From Bacteroidia bacterium (lineage in GTDB: Bacteria; Bacteroidota; Bacteroidia; JAESSM01; NORP286): a stretch of 28,099 nt of DNA. Location: assembly GCA_016764115.1 (NCBI GenBank), contig JAESSM010000039.1, positions 1-28,099 of the forward strand, written 5' to 3'. A program made the translations under genes and the position numbers. The notes under the pieces were generated by a model. The model was not told the origin of the DNA and did not search any database. It saw only the letters and a program-made list of their open reading frames with translations. This document shows, in pieces, positions 15,511-23,040 of this stretch (position 1 is the stretch's first letter; every line of letters starts with the position of its first letter).

Positions 15511-16239
15511 ATGTCTGGATGGTACAAAACATGGTTTGATTCTGAATATTATCATATTCTTTATAAAGACAGGGATGATAATGAAGCCAAGCAATTTATT
15601 GATAACCTAATAAATTATTACAGCATTTCTGCAGGTGAAAAGGTTTTGGATTTGGCATGTGGAAAAGGAAGACATTCAGTATATCTAAATCAAAAAGGAT
15701 TAGATGTTGTGGGAGTTGACCTTTCAAACAAAAGCATTGCACACGCAAAACGAAACGAAAATCCAACTTTAAAGTTTCAGGTTCATGATATGCGCGAGAC
15801 TTTGAGAGAAAATACATTTGATTATGTACTTAGTTTTTTTACCAGTTTTGGATATTTTGATGATCAGGAAGATGATAGAAAAGTTATTAATTCAGTTTAC
15901 GACTCATTGACGGTAGATGGATATTATGTAATTGACTTTATGAATACCAATAGGATCATCAAGAGTTTCAAAGAAAGTGAATTAAAGGAAATTGACACTA
16001 TCAAGTTTGAGATAACAAGGTCAGTTAACAATGGCTTTATTACAAAGCAGATCAATTTTGACCATAAGGCACAGGACTATCAATTTGAAGAGAAAGTACG
16101 TGCATATAAATTGGTAGATTTCGAATTAATATTTGATAATAAATTTAAGATTATTAATACATTTGGTAATTATGAACTTCAGGATTTTGATGAAGATACT
16201 TCAAATCGATTGATAATAATTGCCCAAAAATTGAATTAA
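15511..16239 (+). CDS. Class I SAM-dependent methyltransferase
   Basis: The protein has 242 residues. The Rossmann-fold SAM motif I is clear (VLDLACGKGRHS, 45-56), followed by motif II GVDLSNKSI, the HDMRE region and FDYVLSFFTSFGYFDD. The N-terminus (WYKTWFDSEYYHILYKDRD) is typical of a Bacteroidota family of small methyltransferases often placed next to the RsmI-like gene. The acceptor is unknown. It is probably co-transcribed with the preceding gene. Confidence 0.86.
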   Translation: MSGWYKTWFDSEYYHILYKDRDDNEAKQFIDNLINYYSISAGEKVLDLACGKGRHSVYLNQKGLDVVGVDLSNKSIAHAKRNENPTLKFQVHDMRETLRENTFDYVLSFFTSFGYFDDQEDDRKVINSVYDSLTVDGYYVIDFMNTNRIIKSFKESELKEIDTIKFEITRSVNNGFITKQINFDHKAQDYQFEEKVRAYKLVDFELIFDNKFKIINTFGNYELQDFDEDTSNRLIIIAQKLN

Positions 16240-16384
16240 CCAGTTTATTCTTCGTTTTGTGAAGAAAATCATCAAAAAAGTAGTAAGATTTATTATTGTA
16301 AAAAGTCAAAATATTAATCTAGTTTTAAAAAATTATTCCAAACAAATATTCCTGAAAGCCCATTTAAAAAAATTATATAATTTC

Positions 16385-16416
16385 TTGGAAAGATTAAATG
16401 TTTTTGCTTACTTTCG
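16385..16416 (+). promoter_or_regulatory. Candidate promoter for the lipoprotein gene
   Basis: TTG (16385-16387), a 21-base spacer and TACTTTCG (16409-16416), one mismatch from TAnnTTTG, lie 33 bases before the ATG at 16450. This fits the Bacteroidota promoter pattern. The rest of the 210-base gap 16240-16449 shows nothing else convincing. Confidence 0.4.
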
Positions 16417-16449
16417 GGAAGTTTAACTCATATTTTAAACATTAGGGAA

Positions 16450-17361
16450 ATGATAAAATCTTTGAACAAAGAATTGCTGGTATTATTTTTTGCTGCTTTC
16501 TTATTTGCATGTTCCGGAGGGGGTGGTTCTAAAGACCAAGCTCAATTGGATGAAGAAATGGAGGGTGTAAGTTTTGAAGAAGTAGACAAAGAAACTCAGG
16601 AAAAGGTAAGGACTATTATTTATAGTATTCCTTCTCCTATACAAATAGCTTCATTGATCAAAAATTCAGGTGCAAATTATACTGGAGAGATACTTAATTC
16701 TCCTTCAAATGTTGAAAATTATTACTCAACTAATAGCAGTATTGCATTGAATTTAGGAGTTTATGGAGCGGATCTAGGGTATTGTTGTATGTATGATAAA
16801 ACTCAAGATGCAATTTCGTACTTAACAGCTACCAAGAAACTTTCTGATGCTTTAGGTATTTTAGGAGCTTTTGAAGTTGCAACTATGGAACGATTTGAAG
16901 AAAATCTTGATAATAAGGATTCACTGATCCATATTGTTTCAGAATCTTTTAGAATGTCTGATACATATCTTAAAGAGAATGAAAGAAATAGCCTAGGAGC
17001 ACTGGTATTAACTGGTGGTTGGTTAGAGGGACTGTATCTATCTGCAAAGATTGTAGAAAACCATCCATTACAACCCATTATAACCAGGATTGGTGAGCAA
17101 AAGAAATCGCTTGGAAACTTGATTTTGTTATTAAAACAGTTTGAAGCAGAAAAACAAATTCCAGATTTAATAATTAACCTAGAAAGTTTACAAAAGGAAT
17201 TTGATAATGTAGAAATCAAAGAAACTTATGCTCCACCTACTACTGATCCAAATACAGGAGTTACAACAATAAACAGCAAGAGTGAAGTGATAATTTCTAA
17301 AGAATCTCTTGAATCGATTATTAAAAAAATTGAAAGTATTAGAAACGATATAATTAGCTAG
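16450..17361 (+). CDS. Lipoprotein of unknown function
   Basis: The protein has 303 residues with a lipoprotein signal and lipobox LFAC (Cys21) followed by a Gly-rich SGGGGS linker. The mature part is largely helical: a long acidic region (EEMEGVSFEEVDKETQEKV), then helices holding GVYGADLGYCCMYDK and LGALVLTGGWLEGLYLSAKI, and a coiled-coil-like tail (ESLESIIKKIESIRNDI). Conserved-looking glycines and the tyrosine-rich GADLGYCCMY segment suggest a defined family, but I cannot name a function. The next gene starts 3 bases after its stop. Its position before a small secreted protein and an ABCG-type transporter hints at an envelope-associated group, by position only. Confidence 0.8.
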   Translation: MIKSLNKELLVLFFAAFLFACSGGGGSKDQAQLDEEMEGVSFEEVDKETQEKVRTIIYSIPSPIQIASLIKNSGANYTGEILNSPSNVENYYSTNSSIALNLGVYGADLGYCCMYDKTQDAISYLTATKKLSDALGILGAFEVATMERFEENLDNKDSLIHIVSESFRMSDTYLKENERNSLGALVLTGGWLEGLYLSAKIVENHPLQPIITRIGEQKKSLGNLILLLKQFEAEKQIPDLIINLESLQKEFDNVEIKETYAPPTTDPNTGVTTINSKSEVIISKESLESIIKKIESIRNDIIS

Positions 17362-17364
17362 AAT

Positions 17365-17793
17365 ATGAAAAGGCAATTTTTTAAATTAGCATTTTTACTG
17401 GGGTTTTTTGCTCTCCCTTACTTTTCAAATGCCCAATGTAATTTTGTTGCGAATTCGTGTTCGCCCAACTTGCATCCATATACCTCTGATGGGCAATATT
17501 ACCATTCTTTATTATTGGAAGGTGAAACTGCAGAATTTAAAACTACCTTTTATGCTGCTGAAGAGTATCGTGTTGTTGCTTGTAGTAAAGATGGATTGGG
17601 AAATGTTAATTTTAGCGTATTGGATGCTAATTATAACTTGATCTTTAACAATTCTGATTATGATGATGCTGCATATTGGGATTTTAAGTTTAATTCTACA
17701 AACGATTATTATATTCAAGCGTCCTTGGTACCTGGGTCTGGTTCCGGATGTGCGGTGATTCTTATCGGCTTTGATTGTCATTGTGGAGATTAA
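17365..17793 (+). CDS. Small secreted protein of unknown function
   Basis: The protein has 142 residues. A signal peptide (1-23, ending SNAQ) precedes a ~119-residue mature domain that looks like a compact beta-sandwich: GQYYHSLLLEGETAEFKTTFYAAEEYRVVAC, then NFSVLDANYNLIFNN and YWDFKFNSTNDYYIQASLV. Six cysteines (two near the N-terminus, one central, three near the C-terminus) could form disulfides. I associate this pattern with a Bacteroidota family of unknown function, but no activity is known to me. It begins 3 bases after the lipoprotein gene and is followed by a hairpin terminator, which likely ends this two-gene transcript. Confidence 0.78.
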   Translation: MKRQFFKLAFLLGFFALPYFSNAQCNFVANSCSPNLHPYTSDGQYYHSLLLEGETAEFKTTFYAAEEYRVVACSKDGLGNVNFSVLDANYNLIFNNSDYDDAAYWDFKFNSTNDYYIQASLVPGSGSGCAVILIGFDCHCGD

Positions 17794-17814
17794 CCAGATA
17801 GGTCTAAAAAATAG

Positions 17815-17850
17815 AAAAACATTGGTGTGAAAACATCAATGTTTTTTTTT
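17815..17850 (+). terminator. Rho-independent terminator
   Basis: The arm AAAAACATTGGTG (17815-17827) pairs with CATCAATGTTTTT (17834-17846), with one G-U wobble and a 6-base loop, and runs into nine T residues (17842-17850). It lies 22 bases after the small secreted protein gene and separates it from the TerB-ABCG gene, which therefore needs its own promoter. None was clear in 17851-17946. Confidence 0.85.
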
Positions 17851-17946
17851 GCTTTTTATATTCCAAATACCTTATATTTCCGAATATTTGTTTAACTTTC
17901 TATGCGAGATTGCTATTAAGTTGAATAGCTAAAAGACAAGATATAA

Positions 17947-20900
17947 ATGAGCGAAAAACTTCTCAAGGCCTTGATGCAGCTCTTTGCCATTGTGGCAAAG
18001 GAGGGTGGAGTTTCTTCTGAAGAGAGAACAGTTGTTGAATATTTCCTTAGATCTCAATTAAATCAGGACGCAGTAAATGAATACATGTCCTTATTTGAGG
18101 AGTATGTAGATAAGTATACCACAAAAGGTGATAGTGATCCTGCCAAGAAGTCTCCCATGGCTTCTGTTAAGGAATCTGCAAGGACATTAAGAATATGTAT
18201 GCAGATCAACAAAGAGCTTACGCAAAAGCAGAAGTTTGTAGTTGTGTACAGACTGATGGAACTGATCATGGCTGATGAAGAAATTACAGAGCAAGAAGAT
18301 GAGTTCATTATCACAGTTTATCAAACATTTAATATCTCCGATGATGAATATTCCAGCATCAAACAGTTTGTAATACATAAAGAACCTATCAAGTTAGACC
18401 TCCCTAATATTCTTATCATTAATGCAGATAATGATTATAAATGCAAAACGGGGAAGCACGTTGTTAATGAATCCATAACCGGATTTCTTGCTGTACTAAG
18501 AATTCATTCAGTAGAGATGTATCTGGTAAAGTATTGTGGGGAAACAACGGTTTACTTAAACGGATTAGGACTGAATTTTAATCAGGTCTATACTTTTGCC
18601 AGTGGGAGTACGATAAGATTTGCAAAGGCCAATCCAATATACTATAGTGATATTGTGAGCCGGTTTTTACGTGAAGAAGCAACGGCAAGAACTACATTTG
18701 AAGCGATTGATATTGAATATAAGTTTCCTAATGGTAATATTGGATTGAGGGGAGTTAATGTAGCAGAAGAATCAGGAAAGTTAATTGGCCTTATGGGAGC
18801 CAGTGGTGCTGGTAAAACTACTTTGCTAGGTGTATTAAATGGAAATGAAACACCATCAAATGGCAAAGTATTGATCAATGGAATTGACATCCATAATGAA
18901 AAAGAAAAAATTGAAGGGGTTATCGGTTATGTACCTCAGGATGATCTATTAATTGAAGACCTTTCTGTTTATCAAAACATGTATTTTGCTGCCAAGCTTT
19001 GTTTTAGAAAGTTATCGGAGATGGAGATCGATAAATTAGTTATTAAGACATTGACAAGCCTTGGGTTGATTGAAACAAGAAATTTAAAAGTAGGGTCTCC
19101 ATTAAAGAAAACCATCAGTGGTGGTCAAAGAAAACGATTAAATATTGGTTTAGAATTATTACGTGAGCCATCCGTTCTATTTCTAGATGAACCCACGTCA
19201 GGATTATCGTCACGGGATTCCGAGAACATTTTGGATTTGCTGAAAGAGCTTTCATTAAGAGGTAAATTGATATTTGTAGTAATTCACCAGCCATCATCTG
19301 AAATATTTAAGATGTTTGACAAGCTGGTTATCCTTGATGTTGGTGGTTATCCGGTGTATTATGGAAACCCTGTAGAAGCTGTAATATTTTTTAAAAAGCT
19401 TGCTAACCAAATTAATGCTGGACAGGGGGAATGTATAGAATGCGGAAATGTAAACCCTGAACAAATATTTAATATTATAGAAACAAGGGTTGTCGATGAA
19501 TATGGGAACTTCACTGAAAAACGTAAAGTTTCTCCAACAGAGTGGAATGAATTTTATAAGGAAAACATTAAGTTGCCAAAGGTAAAATCCAGCGATGAGA
19601 AACCTCCTGGGTCATTAAATATTCCTTCAAAATTATCACAACTAATCTTATTCATTAGAAGAGATGTGCTTTCAAAGTTGAGCAATACACAATATCTAGC
19701 TATTAACTTAACTGAGGCACCCTTGCTTGCAATTATTCTTGCCGGGATAGTTAGGTACACAAATTTAGACGAATCCACTTCCTCAGCATATGTGTTTTCC
19801 CAAAATGAAAACATGACGGCTTACATGTTTATGAGTATCATAGTTGCTCTATTTATGGGATTAACCGTGAGCGCGGAGGAAATTATTCGAGATAGAAAAA
19901 TATTAAAACGAGAATCCTTCTTGAACTTGAGTAAAACCAGTTATTTATTATCTAAAGTATGTATTCTGGTTTCTTTGAGTGCAATACAGGCTTTTACATA
20001 TGTAATAGTAGGTAACGCTATTTTGGGCATTCATGGTATGAACTTTACCTATTGGTTGGTGCTATTTAGTACTTCTTGTTTTGCAAATATGTTAGGATTA
20101 AATGTATCAGCTACATTTAACTCTGCAGTAACGATCTATATATTAATACCGATATTATTGATTCCTCAATTATTATTAAGTGGTGTAATTGTAAAGTTTG
20201 ATAAACTTAATCCTTTACTTGCTTCTGTGGATAAAGTTCCAATAATAGGGGAGATTATGGCATCAAGATGGGCATTTGAAGCATTAGCTGTAAGTCAATT
20301 TAAAGATAATGAGTATGAAAAACTGGTCTATGATCTTGAAAGGGAAAGTGGTAATTCAGAATACAAAAAAGCATATCTGATCCCTAAATTGGAAGGTAAA
20401 ATTGATTATTGCTTAAACCATGCTAAAGATGAAGATCCGGAAGTAAGAGCAATTATGGAAAAGGATTTGCGCATTGTGAAACGTGAAATTGAAAAGGAAG
20501 TTAATACTACCAAGAAACTTAAGTTTGGATCTATAGAGGGATTAACTATTGAGAATTTTAATGAGAATGTTGCAAGGCAAACTAAGGAGTATTTATCAAT
20601 GTTGAAAAAGTATTATATAAAAAGAAACAATAAAGCAACGGAGATAAAGGACAACAGAATATTTGAATTGGTAGATACACCAGAAAAGAAACAACAGTTT
20701 ATACTATTACGTAATTCATATCACAATGAAAGTGTAAGTGATCTTGTAAAAGCGGCACAGGAAGGTGACAGGATAGTAGAAAAAGGAGGAAAGTTGATTC
20801 AAAGAATATATCCGATATATCATATACCTGAGTATACTTCAAGTCTTTTACAATTTAGGGCACACTTGTACGCCCCTAGTAAATATATATTTGGGAGTTT

Positions 20901-21048
20901 AATGGACACTAAAGTTGTCAATGTTATCATTATTTGGATGATGTCAATGATCTTGTACATTACCTTGTACTTTGATGTTTTCAAACGAGTTTTAGATGGG
21001 TGCTCTTCGGTAGTGGATAAGATTTCAGGAGGAAATAAGGGCTATTAG
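17947..21048 (+). CDS. ABCG-type ABC transporter with N-terminal TerB-like domain
   Basis: This 1033-residue fusion protein starts with a TerB-like helical domain (about 1-145; KALMQLFAIVAKEGGVSSEE, later LMELIMADEEITEQE). A beta-rich FHA-like linker follows (about 155-235). The ABC ATPase (about 250-485) is intact: Walker A GASGAGKT (284-291), signature SGGQRKR (391-397), Walker B VLFLDEPTS (410-418) and H-loop His447. The ABC2/ABCG membrane domain has about five helices between 583 and 750. A charged, partly coiled-coil insert (about 785-960) precedes a last membrane helix (about 990-1010). A typical ABCG half-transporter is ~600 residues, so the N-terminal regulatory part and the helical insert are additions. 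Two protomers would make the pump; the substrate is unknown. TerB domains usually sit in membrane-linked stress or metal-sensing systems. It converges on the SiaBC-type cluster. Confidence 0.88.
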   Translation: MSEKLLKALMQLFAIVAKEGGVSSEERTVVEYFLRSQLNQDAVNEYMSLFEEYVDKYTTKGDSDPAKKSPMASVKESARTLRICMQINKELTQKQKFVVVYRLMELIMADEEITEQEDEFIITVYQTFNISDDEYSSIKQFVIHKEPIKLDLPNILIINADNDYKCKTGKHVVNESITGFLAVLRIHSVEMYLVKYCGETTVYLNGLGLNFNQVYTFASGSTIRFAKANPIYYSDIVSRFLREEATARTTFEAIDIEYKFPNGNIGLRGVNVAEESGKLIGLMGASGAGKTTLLGVLNGNETPSNGKVLINGIDIHNEKEKIEGVIGYVPQDDLLIEDLSVYQNMYFAAKLCFRKLSEMEIDKLVIKTLTSLGLIETRNLKVGSPLKKTISGGQRKRLNIGLELLREPSVLFLDEPTSGLSSRDSENILDLLKELSLRGKLIFVVIHQPSSEIFKMFDKLVILDVGGYPVYYGNPVEAVIFFKKLANQINAGQGECIECGNVNPEQIFNIIETRVVDEYGNFTEKRKVSPTEWNEFYKENIKLPKVKSSDEKPPGSLNIPSKLSQLILFIRRDVLSKLSNTQYLAINLTEAPLLAIILAGIVRYTNLDESTSSAYVFSQNENMTAYMFMSIIVALFMGLTVSAEEIIRDRKILKRESFLNLSKTSYLLSKVCILVSLSAIQAFTYVIVGNAILGIHGMNFTYWLVLFSTSCFANMLGLNVSATFNSAVTIYILIPILLIPQLLLSGVIVKFDKLNPLLASVDKVPIIGEIMASRWAFEALAVSQFKDNEYEKLVYDLERESGNSEYKKAYLIPKLEGKIDYCLNHAKDEDPEVRAIMEKDLRIVKREIEKEVNTTKKLKFGSIEGLTIENFNENVARQTKEYLSMLKKYYIKRNNKATEIKDNRIFELVDTPEKKQQFILLRNSYHNESVSDLVKAAQEGDRIVEKGGKLIQRIYPIYHIPEYTSSLLQFRAHLYAPSKYIFGSLMDTKVVNVIIIWMMSMILYITLYFDVFKRVLDGCSSVVDKISGGNKGY

Positions 21049-21062
21049 AAGTTTCTTCTTCT

Positions 21063-21226
21063 TTATTTGATAATAAACTTTCCGTTTAAGACTTGAGATT
21101 CCCCTTTAAAGTGTAGAAATATAAACCTTTAGATAATATTTCCTTCTCGATCAAAATTTGTCGGGTCTCTATATTATTAATGGTTAGGTATAATAACTAT
21201 TTGTTATGTAATAAACTGTTTGGATT
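21063..21226 (-). pseudogene. Relic of a T9SS type A C-terminal sorting domain
   Basis: On the minus strand the region reads like the end of a T9SS cargo protein. A degraded NP-type start (NPNSLL) near 21226 is followed by an in-frame TAG (21197-21199). Then come LLYLTINNIETRQILIEK, EILSKGLYFYTLKG and, after a one-base frameshift around 21101-21108, VLNGKFIIK with a stop at 21063. The GLYFYxLK ... GKFIIK ending is the T9SS domain hallmark. A stop, a frameshift and the loss of the cargo domain show a gene in advanced decay. It lies in the 246-base gap between the convergent TerB-ABCG gene and the SiaBC cluster. Confidence 0.7.
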
Positions 21227-21294
21227 TAAACTTAATAAGAAGACAACGGTATACAAAAAAATTATCCCACTTTGGCTTCTGTTGGGTTGGGTTT

Positions 21295-21846
21295 TTATTG
21301 AGTAACTGCTTCCTTTTTCTTTTTGGTATCTTCTTCTTTCTTTTTGAGGGCTTGTTTTAGTAAGTGTTTTTCAATTATTGTTTCAATTGGTTTAATGAGT
21401 AAGGCAATTCCACCTTTTAAACCAAGCCCCAGATATGGATTTTCAGTGTGGTCTTCAATATATGGTTCAAGAATGCCTTCAGAGATAAAAAACAGTCCTA
21501 CAGCAACAATAATTACTAAGGTGGCAGCCTTTTTACTTGCGCGAGCCTTAGTTAATTCATCAATAGTTTCTTGAAGCTCAATGTTTCTCGATTCAAGATC
21601 GGAGTTGACCTTATGAATTTTATCATAAGCACGATTTAGTTTGCCTTGAAGTCTATCGCTAACAGAAGTTACTAATTTAGTTTGTCCTAGAAGTTCGGAG
21701 TATTGCTTGGTGAGGCCTTGAAATTCGACTAAGAAATTTTCTGTAGTAAGAGCATTATTTTCTAATAAAGCATTGGCTTTATCAAGTACTATCCGCTCAT
21801 TGCCAAATATATCATCCTTTTTTTTCTCAGTCTTTTCAGAGGCCAT
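21295..21846 (-). CDS. Coiled-coil membrane protein of the SiaBC cluster, function unknown
   Basis: The protein has 183 residues. A charged N-terminus is followed by a long coiled coil (about 20-100: ENFLVEFQGLTKQYSELLGQ, then LQGKLNRAYDKIHKVNSDLE). Two hydrophobic segments (about 107-122 and 138-152) and a lysine-rich tail (KKKEEDTKKKKEA) complete it. The coiled coil resembles signalling linkers that precede cyclase or kinase domains, but no catalytic domain follows. It starts 3 bases after the siaC-like gene, so it is co-translated with it. In Pseudomonas the comparable position belongs to the diguanylate cyclase SiaD, the target of SiaC. By position this protein is the best candidate for the SiaC target here, which is inference. 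Confidence 0.8.
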   Translation of the reverse strand: MASEKTEKKKDDIFGNERIVLDKANALLENNALTTENFLVEFQGLTKQYSELLGQTKLVTSVSDRLQGKLNRAYDKIHKVNSDLESRNIELQETIDELTKARASKKAATLVIIVAVGLFFISEGILEPYIEDHTENPYLGLGLKGGIALLIKPIETIIEKHLLKQALKKKEEDTKKKKEAVTQ

Positions 21847-21849
21847 TTA

Positions 21850-22251
21850 CTATTTGTATAGATCTTCATCTTCAGATTTAACCATCACAATGTCAAACGG
21901 TACATCAACCATTGCTTCATAATCTTCACCAGCTTCGAGCATGTCCTCATCATATTCTTCGTATATCCATGAGATCTTAACATCATTTCCTCCTTGTTTC
22001 ATTTCTTCAATGATCCTGCAAATATCTAAAATACACTTTGATGAGCTCGTGTTAAAATATTCAAGTTTAAATTGAAAATCTGTTTGTGAATTTGGGCTTT
22101 GCCCGTATTCTTTCAGCCAATCCATAATAGGAGCATAGAACTCCGATGTGTTTTCCGGAATTGATCTTCCATTGATCTCAAAAGTACTGTTATCTTTATC
22201 TAATAATACTTTTGGAGATTTTAATGTTGCTTCTATGTTTACTACTTCCAT
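21850..22251 (-). CDS. siaC: SiaC family regulatory phosphoprotein (DUF1987)
   Basis: This small cytoplasmic switch protein has 133 residues. Family signatures are all present: an N-terminal I-x-A-T start, INGRSIPENTSEFYAPIMDW (26-45), LEYFNTSSSK (63-72) and ISWIYEEYDEDMLEAGEDYE. In Pseudomonas aeruginosa SiaC, Thr68 is phosphorylated by the kinase SiaB and dephosphorylated by SiaA; the unphosphorylated form binds and activates SiaD. Here Thr68 in YFNTSSSK has the same number and context, so the switch should be functional. The gene sits 23 bases after siaB and 3 bases before the coiled-coil membrane protein. The symbol is given by homology. Confidence 0.92.
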   Translation of the reverse strand: MEVVNIEATLKSPKVLLDKDNSTFEINGRSIPENTSEFYAPIMDWLKEYGQSPNSQTDFQFKLEYFNTSSSKCILDICRIIEEMKQGGNDVKISWIYEEYDEDMLEAGEDYEAMVDVPFDIVMVKSEDEDLYK

Positions 22252-22274
22252 AATGAAAATATTTTATTGAGAAT

Positions 22275-22847
22275 TTATCTTGATACCTTTATGTACATAC
22301 TAAAAAATGCATATTTTTCGTCTACATCTTGAAACTCATAAACGAGTTTTTCACCTGATTTTCGTGCCATATCTATAAGTCCTAATCCCGCACCACCTTT
22401 TGCTGAAAGACCTTCACTTTTTGTTAAAACCTCCTTATAAAAGGATTTTAGTTCTTCGTCAGTCAACTTATTGATCTTTTCAATTTTTTCGGTTAGAATT
22501 GAAACTTTGTCATTTAAAATATGATTACCGGTGGTAATGAAGAAACTTTCATCATCTTGACCCAGCATAAATATTACCGAACTTTTTGAGTTTACAAGAT
22601 TATCATCCTCCTCTTCTTCCATCTCATCCATGTGGTGGTAAACATTTTGAAGACATTCCACAAGAATATTGAAAACCTTTCTTCTAATTCTAGGTTGTTC
22701 CTGAATCTTCTCTAACTTATTCTCGGTTATTTCAAGAATAGAGGTAAGTAAGTCAGCGGTAATATTACCTTTAAATGATAGGATAATATTATTTTCCTGC
22801 ATACTCCTGTAATAATGATAAAGGTCCAGGGATTCTTTGTCTTCCAT
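22275..22847 (-). CDS. siaB: SiaB family protein kinase (GHKL-like, DUF6272)
   Basis: The protein has 190 residues from ATG 22847, chosen over a TTG at 22859 because GAAAG lies at ribosome-binding distance. The N-terminal region MEDKESLDLYHYYRSMQENN leads to IILSFKGNI, typical of SiaB homologs. The GHKL ATP-binding features are an N-box NILVECLQNVYHH (Glu64, Asn68) and a G-box GGAGLGLIDMARKSG (151-165). The family phosphorylates SiaC on a Thr, acting as a Ser/Thr kinase like anti-sigma factors RsbW/SpoIIAB. An acidic stretch (EEEEDD, about 77-82) is notable. It is the first of three closely spaced genes, 193 bases after the phosphatase gene, so it may have its own promoter. Confidence 0.9.
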   Translation of the reverse strand: MEDKESLDLYHYYRSMQENNIILSFKGNITADLLTSILEITENKLEKIQEQPRIRRKVFNILVECLQNVYHHMDEMEEEEDDNLVNSKSSVIFMLGQDDESFFITTGNHILNDKVSILTEKIEKINKLTDEELKSFYKEVLTKSEGLSAKGGAGLGLIDMARKSGEKLVYEFQDVDEKYAFFSMYIKVSR

Positions 22848-23040
22848 GTATACTTTCAAAAGTTAGGATTTTTGGCAATTTCTATCTAAGGTAAACTCAC
22901 ATGGTGTATTAAAATACAAAACGTTATAATAATCTAAATAAATAAAAAATTAACAATAAAACAACATATTGGAATTATTTTATAATCACGATTCAAGATA
23001 CAAAAGTTATTGTTAAAAACCTTACACATCAAAAAACATA

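Noticed and set aside
16246..16268. Hairpin after the class I methyltransferase gene as a terminator
   Set aside because: A six-base AT-rich stem (TTCTTC/GAAGAA) with no following T-run on the + strand is too weak.
21240..21294. Terminator after the coiled-coil gene on the minus strand
   Set aside because: Only a four-base CCCA/TGGG stem precedes the T-run, so a hairpin cannot be supported.
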